13,194 nucleotides of DNA from an uncultured Gammaproteobacteria bacterium (GTDB taxonomy: Bacteria; Pseudomonadota; Gammaproteobacteria; Chromatiales; Chromatiaceae), in the NCBI GenBank assembly GCA_937926265.1, contig CALAZS010000079.1, forward strand, positions 1-13,194, read 5' to 3'. A model generated the notes under the pieces. It worked only from the letters and a program-made list of their open reading frames with translations. It was not told the DNA's origin and ran no database searches. Of the stretch, positions 1 to 6,394 are shown one piece after another; the first letter of the stretch is position 1; every line of letters begins with the position of its first letter. Made by a program: the position numbers and the translations under genes.

Positions 1-893
1 GCAATAATGATGGTCGGTAATGTCATCAGCGTCAGTACCAGACCCGCAACAATTGGTGCCGATCGCGGCATACCCATAAAGTTGATAAAGACGGCCAGTC
101 CCAGTAAACCAAATACGATAGAGGGTACCGCTGCCAGGTTGTTAATGTTGATTTCAATCAGGTCATTAAGGCGGCTTGGCTTGGCAAACTCTTCCAGGTA
201 AATAGCCGCAGCCACACCCATGGGAAACGAAAGTCCCAATGTAACAATAATGACAAACAATGAGCCCATTATCGCACCACGAATACCCGACTGTTCCGGT
301 TCACGTGAATCACCGTTAGTGAAGAAAGTCCAGTTGAACTGGGTTCTGACGCTCTCTTCTGCAATCAAACGCCTGATCCAGCCGTACTGCTCTTCGGTCA
401 TGCGTGAGTCTGCGATGGTTTTACTGCCTTTGAATATACTGTCGATTTCATCATCTGCCAGCACCCAGAGTGTTTGCGTGGTGCCCAGAATCGAATGATC
501 TTCAATCAGCATATCGCGTAACTGATAAGGTGTCCCGTTACTGATAATTTTGTAGAGAACTTTCTTTTGACCACGGCTTTTTACATCCGGAAATTTTTCA
601 CGCAGGGTCTTCTTAACCAGGCCGTGAAAATCCATGGCCATGATAACTTCTTCATTGAGTTCAGCATCTGCCGGCAACAATGATTCATCGAAATGGAAAT
701 CCATTTTAATAGCGGTTTGTGTAAACGCCGGTAGACCAGTCACCACGATACTGACCAGCAAAAGAACCAGCATAACCAATGCCGTTACTACGGCTACCAT
801 ACCCGCCAACCTGAAACGCTTCTCTTTTGCCTTGCGTTTTGAAAGACCTTTGTCGACGATTTCAGCGATAGATTCTTTATTTAAATTATTCAT
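1..893 (-). CDS. pstA: Phosphate ABC transporter permease PstA (partial, C-terminus off the left edge)
   Basis: Inner-membrane permease that pairs with PstC to form the phosphate channel of the PstSCAB importer. I translated 297 codons from the ATG at 893 down to the window edge without a stop. Residues about 31-52 form a first membrane helix. Residues about 55-200 are a hydrophilic, presumably periplasmic domain of the DUF3333 type seen in long PstA proteins and absent from E. coli PstA. From about residue 203 the sequence is typical PstA permease (SGIRGAIMGSLFVI, then AAAIYLEEFAKPSR, then NNLAAVPSIVFGLLGLAVF). The EAA loop that contacts the ATPase lies beyond the edge. The start overlaps the end of pstC by 8 bases (ATGAATAA) and has no clear Shine-Dalgarno sequence, so translation is probably coupled to pstC. 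pstB and phoU are expected further left. The family call is firm; completeness cannot be judged. Confidence 0.93.
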   Translation of the reverse strand, partial: MNNLNKESIAEIVDKGLSKRKAKEKRFRLAGMVAVVTALVMLVLLLVSIVVTGLPAFTQTAIKMDFHFDESLLPADAELNEEVIMAMDFHGLVKKTLREKFPDVKSRGQKKVLYKIISNGTPYQLRDMLIEDHSILGTTQTLWVLADDEIDSIFKGSKTIADSRMTEEQYGWIRRLIAEESVRTQFNWTFFTNGDSREPEQSGIRGAIMGSLFVIIVTLGLSFPMGVAAAIYLEEFAKPSRLNDLIEININNLAAVPSIVFGLLGLAVFINFMGMPRSAPIVAGLVLTLMTLPTIII

Positions 894-2265
894 ATTGTTC
901 ACGGTATTTTCGGACAATGTGGAGTGCAATAACATTCAACGCCAGTGTTACAGCAAAGAGCGTCAGGCCAAGCGCAAAGGCTGCAAGGGTTTTAGCACTG
1001 TCGAATTCCTGGTCACCTACCAGTAAGGTTACAATCTGTACCGTTACAGTAGTAACAGCTTCAAGTGGATTAAATGTAAGGTTGGCAGCCAATCCAGCGG
1101 CCATCACCACAATCATGGTTTCTCCGATAGCTCTTGATACGGCCAGAAGCACACCGCCGACAATTCCGGGAAGAGCGGCAGGTAAAATCACCTGGCGTAC
1201 AGTTTCAGACTGCGTAGCACCAAGTGCATAGGCACCGTCTCTCATGGCCTGCGGTACAGCATTAATCACGTCATCTGATAACGATGATACGAAGGGGATA
1301 ATCATGATACCCATGACCAGGCCTGCAGCCAGGGCGCTTTCTGCCGAAACATCCAACCCAATACTGACACCTGCGTCACGAATCAACGGCGCCACTACAA
1401 GTGCGGCAAAAAAGCCGTAAACTACCGTCGGTACACCCGCAAGCACCTCCATCATCGGTTTGGCTGTTGCACGAATATTTTTGGGCGCATATTCTGAAAG
1501 ATAGACTGCTGACATCAGGCCTATCGGCACTGCCACCAACATGGCAATGAAAGAAATCAACAGCGTACCGGCAAATACCGGGATCATGCCAAAAGCGCCA
1601 CTGGAACCCACCTGGTCGGCACGTATTGCTGTCTGTGGACTCCATTCAAGTCCAAAGAAAAAGTCTGCAGGAGGAATTTTGCCGAAAAATCTTATCGCTT
1701 CAAATAAAACGGACAGAACAATTCCTGCGGTTGTAAAAATAGCTATTGTTGAGCTTGCAATCAGCAAGCCTTTTACAATTTTTTCTACGTTGTTTCTCGC
1801 CCGGGTTTCAACTTCAATTTTTTGCCAGGCAAACACACCACCGATAATTGCAATTGCCAAAACCACTGCAATATTCGCCATGTTGGCAATTGATTTGAGG
1901 TGTGTATATCGATCTGATAAAGCCTGCATTTCAGGCGTTAACTCAGAGGTCTGCCTGCCTTCAGAAAGATTTTTTATATCGTTTAATAACAGGCTTTTTC
2001 GCTGTTCAGATAAGCTCTCGTATGCGGGCGGCAAATCTGACATCACCAGCGAAGAAACGATGGTTGTTTCAAATGAAATCCAGACCGCTAATATCAGCAA
2101 TGCTGGAAGACCGGACCACATCGCAGACATGTAACCATAATAAGGCAGGCGCGAGTGTAATTTGTGCAAATTACCGCCAGATACCACCTTTGCTTTTCGC
2201 CATCCAAACCAGTAACTGCTCATTGCCAGCAGCATGACGACTATAAAGATACTTGTGTATGACAA
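886..2265 (-). CDS. pstC: Phosphate ABC transporter permease PstC (long form)
   Basis: Inner-membrane permease subunit of the high-affinity phosphate ABC transporter, partner of PstA. At 459 residues it is much longer than E. coli PstC (about 320), matching the long PstC type common in other gammaproteobacteria. An N-terminal helix (about 5-20) and a second helix (about 52-75) flank a hydrophilic segment (about 76-125), followed by a further helix (about 130-147). The conserved permease core begins near residue 165. The ABC-permease EAA-type loop is visible at about 343-362 (DGAYALGATQSETVRQVILP). Just before it is the conserved EVLAGVPTVVYGFF segment (273-286). The start codon is TTG, preceded by a purine-rich stretch (GGGGTAGGG). 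An in-frame ATG at residue 11 (position 2235) is the alternative but would cut into the first helix. The gene lies 80 bases downstream of pstS and overlaps pstA by 8 bases, so the three form one operon. Confidence 0.95.
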   Translation of the reverse strand: MSYTSIFIVVMLLAMSSYWFGWRKAKVVSGGNLHKLHSRLPYYGYMSAMWSGLPALLILAVWISFETTIVSSLVMSDLPPAYESLSEQRKSLLLNDIKNLSEGRQTSELTPEMQALSDRYTHLKSIANMANIAVVLAIAIIGGVFAWQKIEVETRARNNVEKIVKGLLIASSTIAIFTTAGIVLSVLFEAIRFFGKIPPADFFFGLEWSPQTAIRADQVGSSGAFGMIPVFAGTLLISFIAMLVAVPIGLMSAVYLSEYAPKNIRATAKPMMEVLAGVPTVVYGFFAALVVAPLIRDAGVSIGLDVSAESALAAGLVMGIMIIPFVSSLSDDVINAVPQAMRDGAYALGATQSETVRQVILPAALPGIVGGVLLAVSRAIGETMIVVMAAGLAANLTFNPLEAVTTVTVQIVTLLVGDQEFDSAKTLAAFALGLTLFAVTLALNVIALHIVRKYREQYE

Positions 2266-2299
2266 CGCCCTACCCCGTTCGAATTAAATGATAATGAAT

Positions 2300-2326
2300 A
2301 GTCAGCCCGGCAATGCCGGGCTGACT
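2300..2326 (-). terminator. Intercistronic stem-loop between pstS and pstC (partial terminator or mRNA stabiliser)
   Basis: A near-perfect palindrome: arms of 13 bases (AGTCAGCCCGGCA and its complement) around a single central A. In RNA this would be an 11-12 bp GC-rich stem with a 3-5 base loop. It begins 19 bases after the pstS stop and ends 34 bases before the pstC start. The transcript downstream on the minus strand is U-rich (TATTCATTATCATTTAATTC) but has no clean U-run. It therefore looks more like a leaky terminator or a barrier protecting pstS mRNA from 3' decay than a full stop. This fits the general need for more periplasmic binding protein than permease; the functional role is inferred. 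Confidence 0.65.
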
Positions 2327-2345
2327 GTACCGAGCTAACTAATAC

Positions 2346-3464
2346 TTACTTCAGTACGCTTGCATCAAAGTTTTTCAGGTTTTTGGCATCAGCCTGGTAG
2401 GCTTTACGCTCTGCATCCTGCATAGGAATCAGACCTTTGTCAGCCAGGTAACCTTCTAAACCGATCGCTTTATCACTGGTGAACTCAGCCAGGTATTCTT
2501 TAACACCAGGAACAGTACCGATGTGAGCTTTCTTCACGTAGAAGTAAAGAGAGCGTGATACTGGGTAATCACCTGCAGCAATCAGTTCAAACTCTGGTGC
2601 TACGCCATCAATGGTGTTGCCATGAACTTTGTCAGAGTTTTCTTCCAGGAATGAATAACCGAATACACCAACAGAATCAGGGTTGGCGACCAGTTTCTGA
2701 ACGATAAGGTTATCGTTCTCACCTGCTTCAACGTATGCACCGTCTTCACGAACTGCGTGAGCAACAGCTTTAAAGACTTTTTTGCCTTTCTTGTTGAATG
2801 CTGATTCAGGAATACCCAGTTTTGCCATCAGAGATTTGATTTCTGCTTCATCTTTTGATTTACGCAGTTTGGCAAGGTCGTCAAATTTCTTTGCGCCACC
2901 TTCCATTGCAAGCTCAGCGAAAGCGTCACGAGTACCGGAAGTTGGAGGAGGACCTAAAACACGGATTTTAGTAGCAGGCAGGCTGCTGTTGACGTCTTTC
3001 CATGTTTTGTATGGGTTGTCGATCAGTTTGCCATCAGGACCTGGAACTTTTTTGGCAAGTGCCAGGAAGATATCCTTGCGGGTCAAAGCCATGATCGGTG
3101 TTGATTTAGACTGAGCAACAGCGATACCGTCGTAACCTACTTTGACTTCAACGATTTCTTTTACGCCATTGGAAGCACATTTTTCAACTTCTGACATTTT
3201 GATACGACGTGAAGCGTTAGTGACGTCCGGGTGTTCAACACCAACGCCGGCACAGAAAAGTTTCAAACCACCGCCAGAACCGGTAGATTCAATTTTTGGT
3301 GTTTTGAAGCTGGTAGATTTACCGAAAGTTTCAGCAACAACTGTAGCGAAAGGGTATACAGTTGAAGAACCAACGATAGAGATGAAATCGCGGGAAGCTG
3401 AGAAAGCTGATGTCGCGAAAGTTGTCGCCATAGCTGCAGTAAGCAGTGCTAATTTTAGTTTCAT
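2346..3464 (-). CDS. pstS: Periplasmic phosphate-binding protein PstS
   Basis: Periplasmic substrate-binding protein that captures inorganic phosphate and delivers it to the PstCA channel. The 372-residue product starts with a signal peptide: MKLK, a hydrophobic alanine-rich core to about residue 21, and a likely cleavage after Ser22 (AFS|A). Phosphate-contacting loops typical of the family are visible: GSSTVYPFA (32-40), STGSGGG (60-66) and TSGTRD (175-180). Cys71 and Cys96 could form a disulfide after export. There is no lipobox, so it should be soluble rather than a lipoprotein. The ATG at 3464 has a good ribosome-binding site (GGAGA, 9 bases upstream). It is the first gene of the pst operon, behind a Pho box, and is followed by a strong stem-loop before pstC, so it is probably the most highly expressed member. 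Confident call. Confidence 0.96.
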   Translation of the reverse strand: MKLKLALLTAAMATTFATSAFSASRDFISIVGSSTVYPFATVVAETFGKSTSFKTPKIESTGSGGGLKLFCAGVGVEHPDVTNASRRIKMSEVEKCASNGVKEIVEVKVGYDGIAVAQSKSTPIMALTRKDIFLALAKKVPGPDGKLIDNPYKTWKDVNSSLPATKIRVLGPPPTSGTRDAFAELAMEGGAKKFDDLAKLRKSKDEAEIKSLMAKLGIPESAFNKKGKKVFKAVAHAVREDGAYVEAGENDNLIVQKLVANPDSVGVFGYSFLEENSDKVHGNTIDGVAPEFELIAAGDYPVSRSLYFYVKKAHIGTVPGVKEYLAEFTSDKAIGLEGYLADKGLIPMQDAERKAYQADAKNLKNFDASVLK

Positions 3465-3501
3465 AGGATAATGTCTCCACTAGTGATAATCCGAGAGCGC
3501 G

Positions 3502-3535
3502 ATACTACGTGGAGATTATGACACTATTTTTACAG
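3502..3535 (-). promoter_or_regulatory. Pho box and -10 element of the pst operon
   Basis: On the minus strand 3535-3518 reads CTGTAAAAATAGTGTCAT. This has the 7+4+7 layout of the PhoB-binding Pho box (CTGTCAT, AT-rich 4 bases, CTGTMAY) and matches at about 14 of 18 positions. Ten bases further downstream is TAGTAT (3507-3502), a plausible -10 placed where PhoB-dependent promoters carry it; the Pho box replaces the -35. The predicted transcript starts near 3495, about 30 bases before the pstS start codon. Phosphate-starvation induction by PhoB follows from this pattern by established knowledge, but no phoB/phoR gene is in the window. Confidence 0.75.
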
Positions 3536-3586
3536 CCTAGGATTTTCCCTTATTTTTGAGCTTATTGTGGGAATTTAAAACCTAAA

Positions 3587-3614
3587 TTAACAATTAATGA
3601 CAATTTCTGATAAT
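3587..3614 (+). promoter_or_regulatory. Candidate sigma-70 promoter for argH
   Basis: TTAACA (3587-3592, 5 of 6 to the -35 consensus) and GATAAT (3609-3614, 5 of 6 to the -10 consensus) are separated by 16 bases in the divergent pstS-argH gap, about 40 bases before the argH start. A small inverted repeat (CGGAA-AAA-TTCCG, about 3618-3630) lies at the predicted 5' end of the transcript. No convincing ArgR operator was seen. The rest of the 188-base gap holds the pst control elements and AT-rich sequence. Confidence 0.45.
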
Positions 3615-3652
3615 GTCCGGAAAAATTCCGTACCAAACCTGAAGTTTACCTT

Positions 3653-5038
3653 ATGTCTGAGAAAAAACTCTGGGCTGGCCGCTTTAATGAGCCAACCGAT
3701 GCCTTTGTTGAAGCCTTTACCGCTTCTGTTGAATTTGACCAGCGGTTCGCTGATTTTGATATCGACGGCTCAATCGCACATGCCACCATGCTGGCACAGC
3801 AACAGATTCTCAGCCTTGAAGAATCCCGGCTGATCATCTCGGGCCTTGAGAAAATTCGCGATCAAATCAATAAAGGTGAGTTTGAGTGGTCGGTTGAACT
3901 TGAAGATGTTCACATGAACATCGAGTCTGCCCTGACTGCCGAAATTGGTGACGCGGGCAAGAAACTGCATACCGGCCGTTCGCGTAACGACCAGGTAGCG
4001 ACTGATGTCAGACTCTGGCTGCGTCATGAGACCGGTATTATCCTGGAAGAAATTCGCCGTTTTCAGACGGCCCTGCTGGACCTGGCGGAACAGGAAGCGG
4101 AAACCATTTTGCCCGGTTTTACCCATTTGCAGACGGCCCAGCCGATTACTTTCGGACATCACATGATGGCCTGGTTTGAAATGCTGGAGCGTGATTCCGG
4201 CCGCTTTCACGGTGCACTCAAGCGCATGAACAGCTTGCCTTTAGGTGCTGCGGCTCTGGCAGGAACCACCTACCCGATTGACCGCCACCTGACGGCCAAG
4301 CTTCTTGGGTTTGATTCCCCGGCTGAAAACTCGCTGGATGCTGTCAGTGACCGCGATTTTGCGATTGAGTTTAGCTCGGCCGCCAGCATTCTGATGATGC
4401 ACCTATCCAGAATGTCCGAAGAACTTATAATCTGGTCATCTGCCCAGTTTCATTTCATCACCCTGAGTGACAGCTTCTGTACCGGCTCATCGATCATGCC
4501 GCAAAAGAAAAACCCGGATGTTCCTGAACTGATTCGAGGCAAATCCGCTCGCGTGTTTGGTCATTTAATGTCTTTACTGACATTAATGAAAAGCCAGCCC
4601 CTGGCATATAACAAGGATAACCAGGAAGACAAGGAACCACTGTTTGATACCGTTGACACCCTCAAAGGCTCGCTTAAGGTTTTTGCCGACATGATTCCCG
4701 CCATTAGCTGTAATGCCAAGAATATGCGCAACGCTGCACTCAAAGGCTTTGCCACCGCCACCGACCTGGCTGATTACCTGGTCAGAAAAGGCACCGCTTT
4801 TCGCGATGCCCATGAAGTCGTTGGAAAGTCCGTCGCCTATTGTGTTGATAAAAACTGTGACCTGGCTGATCTTTCCCTGGATGAACTACGCCAGTTTTCA
4901 GCTGAAATCGAAGATGATGTGTTTGATTACCTGACCCTGGAAGGCTCTGTCGCTGCCCGCAATCATATCGGCGGTACTGCTCCGGCACAGGTAAGAGCTG
5001 CGATTCAAAGAGCCCGCCAAAGGATCCAGAAACCCTAG
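3653..5038 (+). CDS. argH: Argininosuccinate lyase
   Basis: Cytoplasmic enzyme of the last step of arginine synthesis: it splits argininosuccinate into arginine and fumarate. The 461-residue length matches the family (E. coli 457). Superfamily signatures are all present: the N-terminal KLWAGRF (5-11), the substrate loop HTGRSRNDQ (107-115), the THLQ segment with the conserved His (158), and the mobile catalytic loop GSSIMPQKKNPD (278-289) with the active serine at 279/280. The start ATG at 3653 fits the family N-terminus (MSEKKLWAGRF); the ribosome-binding site is weak (GAAG about 9 bases upstream). It is divergent from the pst operon and followed after 22 bases by a small pyrophosphohydrolase gene, so those two may share a transcript. 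No other arginine genes are nearby. Confidence 0.97.
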   Translation: MSEKKLWAGRFNEPTDAFVEAFTASVEFDQRFADFDIDGSIAHATMLAQQQILSLEESRLIISGLEKIRDQINKGEFEWSVELEDVHMNIESALTAEIGDAGKKLHTGRSRNDQVATDVRLWLRHETGIILEEIRRFQTALLDLAEQEAETILPGFTHLQTAQPITFGHHMMAWFEMLERDSGRFHGALKRMNSLPLGAAALAGTTYPIDRHLTAKLLGFDSPAENSLDAVSDRDFAIEFSSAASILMMHLSRMSEELIIWSSAQFHFITLSDSFCTGSSIMPQKKNPDVPELIRGKSARVFGHLMSLLTLMKSQPLAYNKDNQEDKEPLFDTVDTLKGSLKVFADMIPAISCNAKNMRNAALKGFATATDLADYLVRKGTAFRDAHEVVGKSVAYCVDKNCDLADLSLDELRQFSAEIEDDVFDYLTLEGSVAARNHIGGTAPAQVRAAIQRARQRIQKP

Positions 5039-5060
5039 ATATTTCCAGGACCGAACGATC

Positions 5061-5417
5061 ATGAGTGAAGACTCACTTACAGAATTAAACCTTTATTTAA
5101 AAGAGTTTGCGCAAAAACGAGACTGGGAGCAATTTCATAGCCCAAAAAACCTGTCGATGGCCTTGTCCGGCGAAGCCGGTGAATTACTCGAACATTTTCA
5201 GTGGCTCACAGAAGAGCAAAGCTATCAGCTTGATGCCGGACAGATTAAGGATGTCAGCCATGAAATGGCGGATATACTGATTTATCTTCTCAGGTTATCT
5301 GAACGACTTGATATTGACCTGGTTGCGGCTGTTAAAGAAAAAATGGCTCTCAATGAAAAACGCTTTCCGGTTGAAAAAGTAAAAGGCCTGGCAGTACGCG
5401 GTGAGCAAATCGAATAA
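5061..5417 (+). CDS. MazG-like nucleotide pyrophosphohydrolase (dCTPase/RS21-C6 type)
   Basis: A 118-residue all-alpha NTP pyrophosphohydrolase, predicted to cleave (d)NTPs to monophosphate and pyrophosphate and so to clean the nucleotide pool. The sequence resembles the single-domain dCTP pyrophosphatase (DCTPP1/RS21-C6) branch: FHSPKNLSMALSGEAGELLEHFQW at 25-48 and SHEMADILIYLLRL at 66-79. The metal-binding acidic residues would be Glu38, Glu41, Glu68 and Asp71 (ExxE ... ExxD), all present. The C-terminal KMALNEKRFP also matches. Substrate preference (dCTP or modified dCTP) is inferred from family resemblance only. The ATG at 5061 is preceded by AGGA ten bases upstream. It lies 22 bases after argH and is probably co-transcribed with it, with no obvious functional link. 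Confidence 0.88.
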   Translation: MSEDSLTELNLYLKEFAQKRDWEQFHSPKNLSMALSGEAGELLEHFQWLTEEQSYQLDAGQIKDVSHEMADILIYLLRLSERLDIDLVAAVKEKMALNEKRFPVEKVKGLAVRGEQIE

Positions 5418-5462
5418 ATTTACTTTTCAACTATTCAAGTTTTTTCGAATCCTGCCGTCATA

Positions 5463-5491
5463 GTTACACAATTAAAACTTCCCCATTTAAT
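5463..5491 (+). promoter_or_regulatory. Possible sigma-70 promoter for the PAS-GGDEF gene
   Basis: GTTACA (5463-5468, 4 of 6) and TTTAAT (5486-5491, 5 of 6) with a 17-base spacer, ending 25 bases before the GTG start. Immediately downstream is a 9-10 base tandem duplication (ATACCAGTA at 5490 and ATACCAGTT at 5500). This is a pattern match only. Confidence 0.3.
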
Positions 5492-5516
5492 ACCAGTAAA
5501 TACCAGTTGAGTAGCC

Positions 5517-6329
5517 GTGAGTATAGAAAACCTAGCTTCTGCAGCGCTTGATCACAGCCCCTTCCCGACCGTGGTTGTTGACCCTGATAACAGGATTCAA
5601 TTAGCGAACCAGACGTTTGCGACACTTTCCAGTCACCAGGCCGATCAGTTGAATGGCATATATGCCAATTCTGACCCGGTGCTCAAAGCACTTCTGGGTG
5701 AAAAATCAGTCATCACTGTGAGTTCAGGCAATTCAAGCCTCCATTTTCAACGCAGTTCTTCAAAAATAGAATTTTCAGGTCATCCATATACCCTGCATTA
5801 CTACATGCCGATCTATTCCACCGAGCCACTCGTTAATGAGAATGCCGAGTTGCGGCAGCAGGTTGAAAAACTCACACTGACCGATGAACTGACCGGCCTC
5901 GCCAATGAAAGGGCCCTTTCACAGCAACTGGCAATACAGGTTACCCGCAGCAGGCGTTATCATAACCCGTTGACACTTGTGATCCTGAGCCTTGAAATTA
6001 CTGACGCTGATGATTCGCATATTCTTGACGACGACTACAACAACATCATTCTGACTTTCAGCCAATTTCTGCGCGAACGTTTACGCTGGGCTGATTTTAT
6101 TGCGCGTTGCCAGGCAGGCAGATTTGTTATCTTCCTACCCGAGACCGTTTCGGAAGAGGCGACACGTCTTTTTGAAAACATCATCAGCGAAAAAGATAAA
6201 CTTGGCCTGCCGGCCGAACAGATAGACAAACTCAAGCTTGCATATGGCCTGGCTGAATGGGAAAAGGGTAATGACCCGAGGATGCTGGTTGAAAGGGCCT
6301 CCCAGGCTTTAAAACTGGCTTTAAATTAG
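5517..6329 (+). CDS. PAS plus degenerate GGDEF protein, likely catalytically inactive with retained I-site
   Basis: A 270-residue cytoplasmic signalling protein with no membrane segment. Residues about 8-100 look like a PAS fold (LDHSPFPTVVVDPDNRIQLANQTF at 11-34). A short linker helix (about 105-118) leads into a GGDEF-type domain opening with the standard LTLTDELTGLANERAL (119-134). The active-site motif normally reading GGDEF is QAGRF (199-203), and the first metal-binding region reads LVILSLEITDAD in place of the usual xDiDxFK, so diguanylate cyclase activity is very unlikely. The inhibitory-site RxxD is intact as RWAD (190-193), exactly five residues before the degenerate motif, as in active cyclases. 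This suggests a c-di-GMP-binding effector. The start is GTG with a poor ribosome-binding site; no internal Met could serve before residue 97. It lies 65 bases upstream of cyaA on the same strand. The domain call is firm; the function is inferred. Confidence 0.85.
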   Translation: MSIENLASAALDHSPFPTVVVDPDNRIQLANQTFATLSSHQADQLNGIYANSDPVLKALLGEKSVITVSSGNSSLHFQRSSSKIEFSGHPYTLHYYMPIYSTEPLVNENAELRQQVEKLTLTDELTGLANERALSQQLAIQVTRSRRYHNPLTLVILSLEITDADDSHILDDDYNNIILTFSQFLRERLRWADFIARCQAGRFVIFLPETVSEEATRLFENIISEKDKLGLPAEQIDKLKLAYGLAEWEKGNDPRMLVERASQALKLALN

Positions 6330-6362
6330 GCACTCAGTTAAGTCCCCCAGTTGCAGGGATAT

Positions 6363-6371
6363 ATGGTTTAA
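6363..6371 (+). other. Possible two-codon upstream ORF before cyaA
   Basis: ATG GTT TAA lies in the 65-base leader of cyaA. The 10 bases ATATATGGTT at 6359-6368 recur exactly at 6391-6400, where they form the true cyaA start (ATG GTT GAA). The upstream copy has AGGG four bases before its ATG, and AAGGA follows its stop, 20 bases before the cyaA ATG. It could be a minimal leader ORF or a decayed duplicate of the start region; it could also be chance. Confidence 0.2.
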
Positions 6372-6394
6372 GGAATTTTTAGTTAAAGAAATAT

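Noticed and set aside
1541..2134. 197-codon plus-strand open frame
   Set aside because: It is antisense to pstC, whose protein is unmistakable. The translation resembles no family and has no promoter or ribosome-binding site; a shadow frame.
3770..4210. 146-codon minus-strand open frame
   Set aside because: It lies entirely within argH on the opposite strand and the translation has no recognisable motif; a shadow of a well-conserved gene.
5425..5446. AACT-ATTCA-AGTT followed by a T-run after the pyrophosphohydrolase gene
   Set aside because: The stem is only four AT-rich base pairs, too weak for a confident intrinsic terminator.
5490..5509. Tandem 9-10 base repeat (ATACCAGTA/ATACCAGTT)
   Set aside because: Only two short imperfect copies; not enough to call a regulatory iteron or a repeat family.
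6330..6394. CRP operator in front of cyaA
   Set aside because: I looked for TGTGA-N6-TCACA because E. coli cyaA is repressed by CRP; no half-site pair is present in this leader.
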